DNA of 11,137 nucleotides from JANNRA01 sp031401035 (GTDB lineage: Bacteria > Desulfobacterota > Binatia > HRBIN30 > CADEER01): contig JANNRA010000095.1 in NCBI GenBank assembly GCA_031401035.1, forward strand, positions 1-11,137. Direction: 5' to 3'. A model generated the notes under the pieces. It was not told the DNA's origin. It made no database searches and saw only the letters and a list, made by a program, of their open reading frames with translations. Within the stretch, counting starts at the first letter, position 1. Every line of letters begins with the position of its first letter. Made by a program: the position numbers and the translations under genes. This document shows, piece by piece, positions 1-5,621 of this stretch.

Positions 1-26
1 CGCCCCAACGTCCCTATTTCACTCTT

Positions 27-497
27 TCAGCGCAGGGTGGTGCTGGGGATGTCGTCGCGCTTCCACTCCTCGTGAAAGAGCGAGGTGTAGCCGATGTGCT
101 GGAAGACCCAGGCGCCGGCGATGCGCGCCAGGCGGTCCTCGTAGTAGGCACCGATGCGGATGCCGCGGTTCTCGGCGACGTTGAACATGTAGTTGTAGAG
201 CGCCCAGGTGCCGGTGGCGCTGTCGGTCCCGGTCAGCACGATCTCAGGATGGTGGCCGTGATGAATGGTCACCGAGCCGCGCTCGCGGCCGAGCGACTCA
301 CGCAGAAAGCGCATGATGGCGTCGCGGCCGGCGAACTCGTAGGTGCCGGAGCTGTAACAGACCGTCGCATCGGCGGCGAAGAGCGGCGCCAGCTCGTCCC
401 ACTGCTTCAGGTCGAGGTAGCGCCAGTAGCGGTACTTGAGCTGCTTGATCGCCTCGAGATCCTCGAGGGCGGCGACACGGCTGGCGAGGTCGGACAT
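27..497 (-). CDS. SnoaL-like / NTF2-superfamily protein
   Basis: This 156-residue protein has the size and pattern of SnoaL-like NTF2-fold proteins. These small alpha+beta barrels act as dehydratases, isomerases or hydroxylating enzymes on hydrophobic small molecules, or only bind them. The N-terminal helix (residues ~10-30, AIKQLKYRYWRYLD) followed by DELAPLFAADATV (~34-46) is the classic opening of the fold. A His cluster (H79, H80, H82, H83) precedes the strand EIVLTGTDSATGTWAL (85-100), and the C-terminal strand pair RIGAYYEDRLARIAGAWVF (114-132) closes the barrel. It resembles the bile-acid-dehydratase/scytalone-dehydratase-like branch, but catalytic residues cannot be assigned by eye. 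No signal peptide is seen, so it is probably cytoplasmic. The start is supported by AGGAG at 502-506, which overlaps the stop codon of the upstream oxidoreductase. The 8-nt gap indicates co-transcription and coupled translation. The substrate is unknown. Confidence 0.85.
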   Translation of the reverse strand: MSDLASRVAALEDLEAIKQLKYRYWRYLDLKQWDELAPLFAADATVCYSSGTYEFAGRDAIMRFLRESLGRERGSVTIHHGHHPEIVLTGTDSATGTWALYNYMFNVAENRGIRIGAYYEDRLARIAGAWVFQHIGYTSLFHEEWKRDDIPSTTLR

Positions 498-505
498 ACG
501 GCTCC

Positions 506-1474
506 TCAGCGAATCCTCGGCAACACCTTCTGCTCGAACAGACGCAGGCTCTCCCAGCCGAGGGCCGGCGGCATGCCGCCCATCAGCGGGTGCATGATGA
601 CGCGGCCGGTCTCCTGCGCCAGCGTGACGCAGTCGTCCGGGGTCAGCACGACGTAGGCGCCGCTCGCCCGCACGGCGTCGAGCGTCGTGCCCTCGACGTG
701 CATCGACGAGCGCTGATCCGGTGTCTGCCAGGCGGCGTAGGTCTGCGCGTCATAGAGGGCATGCGGCGCCAGGCGCTGCCAGTCGCGTTCGGGGTCCTCG
801 GAGACGTGCACGAAACCCGGCCCGTTCGGCATGCTGACGAAACCACCGTGGAAGCCCACCGCGGCGCACTCCTCGGTGTAGATGTCGGCCAGGCGTTGGT
901 CGCCGATGGCGGGGAAGAAGCCGGCGTGCAGCTTGGCGGCGCGGCGGGCGGCTTTCTCGGTCGAGCCGCCGACCAGCAGCATCGGCGGCGAGGCCGGCTT
1001 CGGCGTCGCGCGGATGGTGCGGCCGCGCCATTCGAACGCCTCGCCGCTCCAGCACTGGCGCATCACCCCGACGTACTCCTCGAGCAGGCTGCCGCGCCGC
1101 TTGCGGTCGACGGCAGCCATGTCGAATTCCTCCTGCCGGTAGCCCAGCCCGGCGACGAAGCCGACGCGGCCGCCGCTGACCAGCGACGCAACGGCGAACT
1201 GCTCGGCCAGGCGCACCGGGTCGTGCAGCGGCAGCAGCACGGCGGCGATGTTGATCTGGATGCTCTTGGTGCGCCCCGCCACGGCGGCGGCGAGGGTGAC
1301 GGGGGCGGACATGAAGCCGTCCTCGACGCCGTGGTGCTCGGAGAGCACGACGATGTCGAGCCCCAGCTGGTCCGCCCACTCGCACTGGTCGAGGCAGGCG
1401 GCGTACATTTCGGCGTGTGTCGTCGTGGCGAACGGCGGCACGCGAAGGTCGTAGCGAATTCCAACCATGGCCAT
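506..1474 (-). CDS. LLM-class flavin-dependent oxidoreductase (luciferase-like)
   Basis: This 322-residue TIM-barrel flavoenzyme belongs to the bacterial luciferase-like monooxygenase family, which uses FMNH2 or F420 to oxidise or reduce small organic substrates. Family marks are the SEHHG motif at residues 45-49 after a beta strand (GLDIVVLSEHHG), strand 2-3 text SIQINIAAVLLPLHDPVRLAEQ (71-92), SGGRVGFVAGLGYRQEEF (100-117), and the PPMLLVGGSTEKAARRAA block (163-180) typical of the flavin/phosphate-binding side. The C-terminus (MHPLMGGMPPALGWESL) is also family-like. The open frame extends upstream to 1582, but those residues are low-complexity and unlike the family, so I start at MAMVGIRYDL (1474). 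MVGIRYDL at 1468 is equally possible, and neither has a strong Shine-Dalgarno. It is the first gene of a two-gene unit with the SnoaL-like protein. Such pairings suggest oxidation followed by dehydration or isomerisation of a product, but the substrate and the cofactor (FMN or F420) are not decided by the sequence. Confidence 0.88.
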   Translation of the reverse strand: MAMVGIRYDLRVPPFATTTHAEMYAACLDQCEWADQLGLDIVVLSEHHGVEDGFMSAPVTLAAAVAGRTKSIQINIAAVLLPLHDPVRLAEQFAVASLVSGGRVGFVAGLGYRQEEFDMAAVDRKRRGSLLEEYVGVMRQCWSGEAFEWRGRTIRATPKPASPPMLLVGGSTEKAARRAAKLHAGFFPAIGDQRLADIYTEECAAVGFHGGFVSMPNGPGFVHVSEDPERDWQRLAPHALYDAQTYAAWQTPDQRSSMHVEGTTLDAVRASGAYVVLTPDDCVTLAQETGRVIMHPLMGGMPPALGWESLRLFEQKVLPRIR

Positions 1475-1620
1475 CGCAGGGATGTAGTCGGGGCGCGCGG
1501 GTCGGTCAACGCCGCACGGTGTCCAACACCCCTGAACGGCCGCACCATAGCGGCGACCACCGGCGCCGCGGAAATCCACCAAGGGGTTGCAGGGCGCCCC
1601 CTCACGTATAGGAAAGAGCC
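1475..1620. promoter_or_regulatory. Divergent intergenic region with small palindrome
   Basis: This 146-bp space separates the leftward oxidoreductase unit from the rightward glutathione peroxidase, so promoters for both should lie here. A perfect short palindrome GGTGT-cca-ACACC occupies 1518-1530 and could be an operator half-site pair, although one this short can occur by chance. A Shine-Dalgarno AGGA at 1610-1613 serves the peroxidase with 7-nt spacing. No convincing -35/-10 pair was found on either strand. Confidence 0.25.
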
Positions 1621-2112
1621 ATGTCCAGCGCGCACGAGTTCACCGCCACCACCATCGACGGGGCCACGCAGGCACTGGCCGCCTATGCCGGCAAGGTCGT
1701 GCTGGTCGTCAACGTCGCCTCGCAGTGCGGGCTGACGCCGCAATACGCCGGCCTGCAGGCGCTGCACGACCGCCTTACGGCGCGCGGCTTCGCCGTTCTC
1801 GGCTTTCCCTGCAATCAGTTCGGCAGCCAGGAGCCGGGCAGCGAGGGGCAGATCAAGACGTTTTGCGAGACGAAGTACGGCGTCACCTTCCCGATGTTCG
1901 CCAAGGTCGAAGTCAACGGCCCCGGCAGCCATCCGCTGTTCGCCTGGCTGACTGCCGCGCCGACGCACCCCGAAGGCGCTGGCGACGTGCAGTGGAACTT
2001 CGCCAAGTTCGTCATCGACAAGCAGGGGCAGGTGGTGGCGCGCTTCGCCCCGACCACCAAGCCCGATGCGCCGGAGCTACTGGAGACGATCGAAGCGAGC
2101 CTGGCGGCGTAG
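1621..2112 (+). CDS. Glutathione peroxidase family protein (Cys-type)
   Basis: This 163-residue thiol peroxidase of the glutathione peroxidase family reduces hydrogen peroxide and organic hydroperoxides in the cytoplasm. Bacterial Cys-type members usually draw electrons from thioredoxin rather than glutathione. The peroxidatic cysteine is C36 in NVASQCGLTPQY, where animal enzymes have selenocysteine. The other catalytic-tetrad residues are present: Q70 in GFPCNQFGSQEPG, and W125-N126 in VQWNFAKFVID. C82 in the FCETKYGVTFPMF segment is the usual position of the resolving cysteine, so a two-Cys, thioredoxin-dependent mechanism is likely. C64 is the family-conserved Cys of FPCNQF. Length is normal for the short, monomeric bacterial form, with no signal peptide. 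The start codon is supported by AGGA 7 nt upstream. It is transcribed away from the oxidoreductase unit and in the same direction as the PLP enzyme 163 bp downstream. Confidence 0.95.
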   Translation: MSSAHEFTATTIDGATQALAAYAGKVVLVVNVASQCGLTPQYAGLQALHDRLTARGFAVLGFPCNQFGSQEPGSEGQIKTFCETKYGVTFPMFAKVEVNGPGSHPLFAWLTAAPTHPEGAGDVQWNFAKFVIDKQGQVVARFAPTTKPDAPELLETIEASLAA

Positions 2113-2275
2113 CGCAGGCCCTCCTCTGCAGCGGGACTTTCGGGAGAGGATTGAGCTGAGGAGGCCGATTCTCAGAACGGTCACCCTGACCCCGTTGCGG
2201 GCCAACCCTGAGTTTGTGCTCCATGGAGGCCGGCGCGTCTTGCGGGACGCTTCCCGCTCGTGCCAGACGAGAGCG
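2113..2275. other. Intergenic space with small hairpin
   Basis: This is 163 bp between the peroxidase stop and the chosen start of the PLP enzyme. The frame of the PLP enzyme is open back to 2066, but the Arg-rich residues there do not resemble the family. A short hairpin (GCGGGA at 2242-2247, TCCCGC at 2252-2257) is visible without a following T-run, so it is not a convincing intrinsic terminator. No clear promoter was recognised. Confidence 0.25.
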
Positions 2276-3718
2276 ATGCGCATTCCCGCCACTGGCCTGT
2301 CCAAGGACGATGTCTTCCGCACCCTCGAGAGCTTCCGCGCCGGCGACGTCGACTGGCGCAGCGGCCGCACCTGGGCGTACGTGTACGACCCCGGCAAGGA
2401 GACCGAGGAGGTCATCAAACAGGCCTTCTCGATGTACCTCTCCGAGAACGCCCTCGACCCGACCGCCTTCCCGAGCATGCTGAAGCTGGAGCTGGCACTG
2501 GTGGCGATGGCCGCCGCGCACCTCAACGGCACGCCCGGCGTCGTCGGCAACTTCACCAGCGGCGGCACCGAGAGCATCATCCTGGCGGTGAAGACGGCGC
2601 GCGACCACGCGCGCGCGATGCGGCCGACGGTCACCCGGCCGGAGGTCATCCTGCCGGTGACGGCGCACGCCGCCTTTCAGAAGGCCTGCCACTACCTCGA
2701 CGTCGTCCCGGTGCGCGTGCCGGTGGACACGACGACCTTCAAGGCCGACGTCGAGGCCATCCGCCGCGCCATCACCGCGAAGACCGTCCTGCTGGTCGGC
2801 TCGGCGGTGTCGTACGCGCACGGCGTCGTCGACGACATTCCCGCCCTCGGCGCCCTGGCGCAGGAGCACGGCCTGCTGCTGCACGTCGATGGCTGCATGG
2901 GCGGCTTCCTGCTGCCCTACTTCCGCCGCCTCGGCGTCGCGGTGCCGCCGTTCGATTTCTCGGTGCCGGGCGTCACGTCGATCTCGATGGACTTCCACAA
3001 GTACGCCTTCGCCGCCAAGGGCGCCTCGGTGATCCTGCAGCGCAACAAGGACCTGCGTCGGCACCAGATCTACACCTGCGCGCAGTGGACCGGGTACTCG
3101 GTGGTCAACCCGACCGTGCAGAGCACCAAGTCCGGCGGTCCGCTCGCCGCCGCCTGGGCGGCACTGAACTTCATCGGCGACGACGGCTACCTGAAGCTGG
3201 CCCGCCAGGCGCTCGACGCCACCACCGCGATCGTCGCCGCCATCGACGCGATGGACGACCTGCGCATGCTCGGTCGGCCGCAGATGAACATGGTCGCCTT
3301 CACCTCCGATACGGTCAACGTCTTCCACATCATCGACGAGATGAAGACGCGCGGCTGGTACGTTCAACCGCAGCTGGGCTTCCACGGCTCGAAGGAGAAC
3401 ATCCACCTGTCGGTGAATCCGGCCAGCGCCAAGTGGGTCGAGCCCTTCCTCGAGGATCTGAAAGCCTGCACGGCGATCGCCAAGACGATGCCCTCGGGCG
3501 CCGTCGCCGCGACCATCCGCGAGGCCTTCGCCAACGTCGACCCGGCCGATGTGACGCCGGAGATGCTCGGCCAGATGCTGGCCATGGCCGGCGCCGGCGG
3601 CAACGCCCTGCCGACCCGCATGGCCGAGGTCAACGAGGTGCTGAACGCCCTGCCCGCCGGTCTCACCGAGGTGCTGCTGACGGAGTACATGAACCAACTC
3701 CACACCCCGCCGGAGTGA
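2276..3718 (+). CDS. PLP-dependent lyase/decarboxylase, sphingosine-1-phosphate lyase-like
   Basis: This 480-residue fold-type I PLP enzyme is closest in style to sphingosine-1-phosphate lyases within the group II decarboxylase superfamily. Visible marks are TSGGTES (residues 94-100, phosphate-binding loop), H131 in the VTAHAAFQKA segment (the PLP-ring-stacking His), D205 in HVDGCMGGFLLPYF (the PLP nitrogen partner), and K242 in SISMDFHKYAFAAKGASV, which forms the Schiff base. The segment IYTCAQWTGYSVVNPT and the following SGGPLAAAWAAL are also typical of the S1P-lyase branch. Unlike the eukaryotic enzyme it has no N-terminal membrane anchor, as in other bacterial homologues. If it is a true S1P lyase it would cleave a phosphorylated long-chain base to an aldehyde and phosphoethanolamine. 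A glutamate- or tyrosine-decarboxylase-like activity is the alternative. Start chosen at MRIPATGLSKDDVF, because upstream in-frame residues are not family-like. The Shine-Dalgarno is weak. No sphingolipid kinase or synthase is in view. Confidence 0.85.
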   Translation: MRIPATGLSKDDVFRTLESFRAGDVDWRSGRTWAYVYDPGKETEEVIKQAFSMYLSENALDPTAFPSMLKLELALVAMAAAHLNGTPGVVGNFTSGGTESIILAVKTARDHARAMRPTVTRPEVILPVTAHAAFQKACHYLDVVPVRVPVDTTTFKADVEAIRRAITAKTVLLVGSAVSYAHGVVDDIPALGALAQEHGLLLHVDGCMGGFLLPYFRRLGVAVPPFDFSVPGVTSISMDFHKYAFAAKGASVILQRNKDLRRHQIYTCAQWTGYSVVNPTVQSTKSGGPLAAAWAALNFIGDDGYLKLARQALDATTAIVAAIDAMDDLRMLGRPQMNMVAFTSDTVNVFHIIDEMKTRGWYVQPQLGFHGSKENIHLSVNPASAKWVEPFLEDLKACTAIAKTMPSGAVAATIREAFANVDPADVTPEMLGQMLAMAGAGGNALPTRMAEVNEVLNALPAGLTEVLLTEYMNQLHTPPE

Positions 3719-3778
3719 CGGGGGGCCGGCCCGCCCGTGCTCAGGGCGCGAGGTCCGGGACGGAACCCGTACAGTGCA

Positions 3779-3827
3779 TCCCCTCACCCTGACCCTCTCC
3801 CGCCGGGAGAGGGTCAGGGTGAGGGGA
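3779..3827. repeat. Long palindrome, copy 1 (dispersed repeat / bidirectional terminator-like)
   Basis: This is a perfect inverted repeat: 24-nt arms (3779-3802 and 3804-3827) around a single central base, with CCCTCACCCTGACCCTCTCC in the left arm. It lies between two convergent genes, the PLP enzyme ending at 3718 and the histidine kinase ending at 3905, where a hairpin could end both transcripts. No T-run follows. A near-identical copy occurs at 5547-5599, including the CCTGATCG that follows the right arm, which marks it as a copied repeat rather than a simple local terminator. Palindromes with this CCCTCACCCTGACCCTCTCC style recur in the intergenic DNA of many GC-rich bacteria. Confidence 0.85.
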
Positions 3828-3836
3828 CCCTGATCG

Positions 3837-3962
3837 TCAGCGCGACATCAGGATCAGCGCGGCGCCGCTCGCGTCGAGCAGCACCAGCTGGCCGCCCTCT
3901 GGCTTCAGCGGCTCAAAGTAGTGGTTGCAGCCGCCCCTCCGGCTTTCTCGCCAGCAGGACAT
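3837..3962 (-). pseudogene. Possible gene-end remnant overlapping the kinase 3' end
   Basis: In a second frame of the minus strand, a 41-residue open frame overlaps the last 58 bases of the kinase and runs past its stop. Its C-terminal ~28 residues (HYFEPLKPEGGQLVLLDASG followed by AALILMSR, stop at 3837-3839) read like genuine protein, with alternating hydrophobic strand-like text. The first ~12 residues read like translated repeat DNA. I do not recognise the family. It may be the surviving end of a gene truncated by insertion of repeat sequence, or chance. No homology has been tested. Confidence 0.25.
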
Positions 3963-5326
3963 GCGGGAGAGGGACAGACGGGCGCTTCGACTGGAACGGC
4001 GATGGTGAACACGGTGCCGCGGCCGGGCTGCGATTCGACTCGCACCTCGCCGCCGAGGGCGTCGGTAAAGCGCTTGACGATGTACAGGCCGAGGCCGACA
4101 CCGCCGGGGCGGGCGGCGCCGCCGGCGCCCTGGCGGAACATGTCGAAGATCGTCGCCAGCTCGGCGCCGTCGATGCCGGAGCCGGTGTCGGCGACAGTGA
4201 ACAGCACCCGGCCCAGGTCGCCCGTCGCGTCGGCGGTCACCGTCACCCGCCCCGCCTCGGTGAACTTGAGCGCGTTGTGCACGAGGTTGCGCACCACCAT
4301 CTCCAGCTTGGCGCGGTCGGTGCGCAGCAGCGCCTGCGGCGCCGGCGCCACCCATTCGAGCGTGACGCCGCTCTTGCACCACGCCGCCGGCAGGCTGGCG
4401 CGCAAGCTGTCGATCAGGTCGCCGAGGCGGAACGACTCGACCTTGACCGCGACGCCGCCGGCCTCGACCTTGTCGAGGTCGAGCAGCGCCTGCACCAGGT
4501 CGAGGAGTTGCAACGACTGGTGATGAATACGCCGCAGCGCGTCGCGACCCTGTGCCGCCGGCAGAGCGTCGTCGAGCAGCAGGCTGGTGTAGCCGAGGAT
4601 GACGGTCAGCGGCGTGCGCAGTTCGTGCGAGACGGTGGAGAGAAACTCCGACTTCGCCTGGTTGGCGCGCTGCGCCGCCCGCGCGTGCTGGTAGGCGGTA
4701 AAGCGATGACGGTCGACCAGCAGCGCGCCGAGCGCGATCATCGCAATGCCGCTGTACAGGAAGAACAGCCCGTACAGCGCCGGCATCGCCGCCTGGGCGC
4801 CGGCGGCGATGGCCAGCGGGTAGCCGAGCGCGGCCCCGGCGCTCGACCACAGCATGCGGCGGGCGCCGAACGGGTAGAGCAGCGCCGCGCCGGTGAGTAC
4901 CAGCATCAGACTGACGAGCAGCGTGTCGGCGTTGGCGCGGAACTCGACGTAGTACAGGCACAGCAGCACCGCGATCAGGGTGTGCACGGCGGTCACGCAG
5001 GTGACCGCCGTACGCGGCTGCCGGCGGGTGATGGTAAGCGTCGCGGCGGCGAACACGGCGTAGATGACCAAGCCGCGCAGCAAGGCAGCGCCGCGCTCCG
5101 GGAAGAGCGTCCACTCGAACAGGCTGGCGACGCCGTTGATGGTGAGAAACACCGCCCAGCCGAGCGGCAGGCGCTCGGCCACGAGGCGGTCCATCTCGGT
5201 CCGGTAGGCGGCGCGCAGCGCCGCATCCGGTCCGCTCTCCGCGCCGGCCGTCCAGGCGCCCACCCCGAGAGTCATCGCTAAGATAGGTGAGCACGCGGTA
5301 TGCCGTCGCGCGTGAGGCGTCCGCAT
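3905..5326 (-). CDS. Membrane-bound sensor histidine kinase (orphan)
   Basis: This 473-residue sensor kinase autophosphorylates on a His and should pass phosphate to a response regulator. The N-terminal half is hydrophobic, with about five or six membrane spans (~57-72, 80-99, 107-127, 133-152, 158-176, 182-204). It has no large periplasmic loop, so sensing is probably within the membrane. A short coiled linker leads to the dimerisation domain: H234 in FLSTVSHELRTPLTVILGY is the phosphoacceptor. The ATPase domain shows the N box NLVHNALKFTE (N347, N351), G1 DTGSGID (380-386), an F-box-like IFDMFRQG and G2 GVGLGLYIVKRF (409-420). The kinase fold ends near residue 446. The last ~25 residues (from APVCPSPACPAGEKAGG) look like translated repeat DNA. 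No response regulator is adjacent. The start is uncertain: no Shine-Dalgarno supports 5326, and M18 (5275) or M45 (5194) are alternatives. Long palindromes lie beyond both ends. Confidence 0.9.
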   Translation of the reverse strand: MRTPHARRHTACSPILAMTLGVGAWTAGAESGPDAALRAAYRTEMDRLVAERLPLGWAVFLTINGVASLFEWTLFPERGAALLRGLVIYAVFAAATLTITRRQPRTAVTCVTAVHTLIAVLLCLYYVEFRANADTLLVSLMLVLTGAALLYPFGARRMLWSSAGAALGYPLAIAAGAQAAMPALYGLFFLYSGIAMIALGALLVDRHRFTAYQHARAAQRANQAKSEFLSTVSHELRTPLTVILGYTSLLLDDALPAAQGRDALRRIHHQSLQLLDLVQALLDLDKVEAGGVAVKVESFRLGDLIDSLRASLPAAWCKSGVTLEWVAPAPQALLRTDRAKLEMVVRNLVHNALKFTEAGRVTVTADATGDLGRVLFTVADTGSGIDGAELATIFDMFRQGAGGAARPGGVGLGLYIVKRFTDALGGEVRVESQPGRGTVFTIAVPVEAPVCPSPACPAGEKAGGAAATTTLSR

Positions 5327-5546
5327 GCGTGCCGACGCCCACCGGTCGTGCAGCGCCGCGACATCGCGCGTGACGAGCGTTGCAGCGGCTCCAGTCGGTG
5401 TCAGCGTGATGGCGATGACCCATCACGTGCTGGGCACCTGGGTTTCGTCGCCCAGACCGGACGAGCCGGTTGATGAGACCACAGACGACGACGCGGGCGG
5501 TGACGCGGCGTGGCCCACACAGGCAGGTCGGCGGGACCAGTACTGC
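5327..5546. other. Intergenic region upstream of the kinase
   Basis: These ~220 bp lie between the kinase start and palindrome copy 2 and must hold the leftward kinase promoter. I see no gene-like translation in either direction and no clear -35/-10 pair. Short open frames here read through the palindrome and yield its repeat-type translation, so they were not called as genes. Confidence 0.3.
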
Positions 5547-5599
5547 GATCCCCTCACCCTGACCGTCTCCCGGCGGGAGAGGGTCAGGGTGAGGGGATC
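5547..5599. repeat. Long palindrome, copy 2 (dispersed repeat / terminator-like)
   Basis: This inverted repeat has 26-nt arms (5547-5572, 5574-5599) around one base, with a single G:G mismatch (5565/5581). It begins 22 bases beyond the stop codon of the secreted cohesin-like protein (5622), where an mRNA 3'-end hairpin would be expected. It matches copy 1 at 3779-3827 almost base for base, in the same orientation, and is followed by the same CCTGATCG. The two copies flank the histidine kinase. Confidence 0.85.
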
Positions 5600-5621
5600 C
5601 TGATCGGCCGAGACCCGCGAC

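Noticed and set aside
1586..1616. Promoter TTGCAG...TATAGG before the peroxidase
   Set aside because: The spacer is only 14 nt and the -10 would run into the ribosome site.
590..1735. 381-residue plus-strand frame opposite the flavin oxidoreductase
   Set aside because: Shadow of a recognised family; low-complexity composition.
2012..3787. 591-residue minus-strand frame opposite the PLP enzyme
   Set aside because: Arg/Gly/His-rich shadow of a clear plus-strand enzyme with intact catalytic motifs.
3737..5281. 514-residue plus-strand frame opposite the histidine kinase
   Set aside because: Shadow; the minus frame has all kinase boxes in order.
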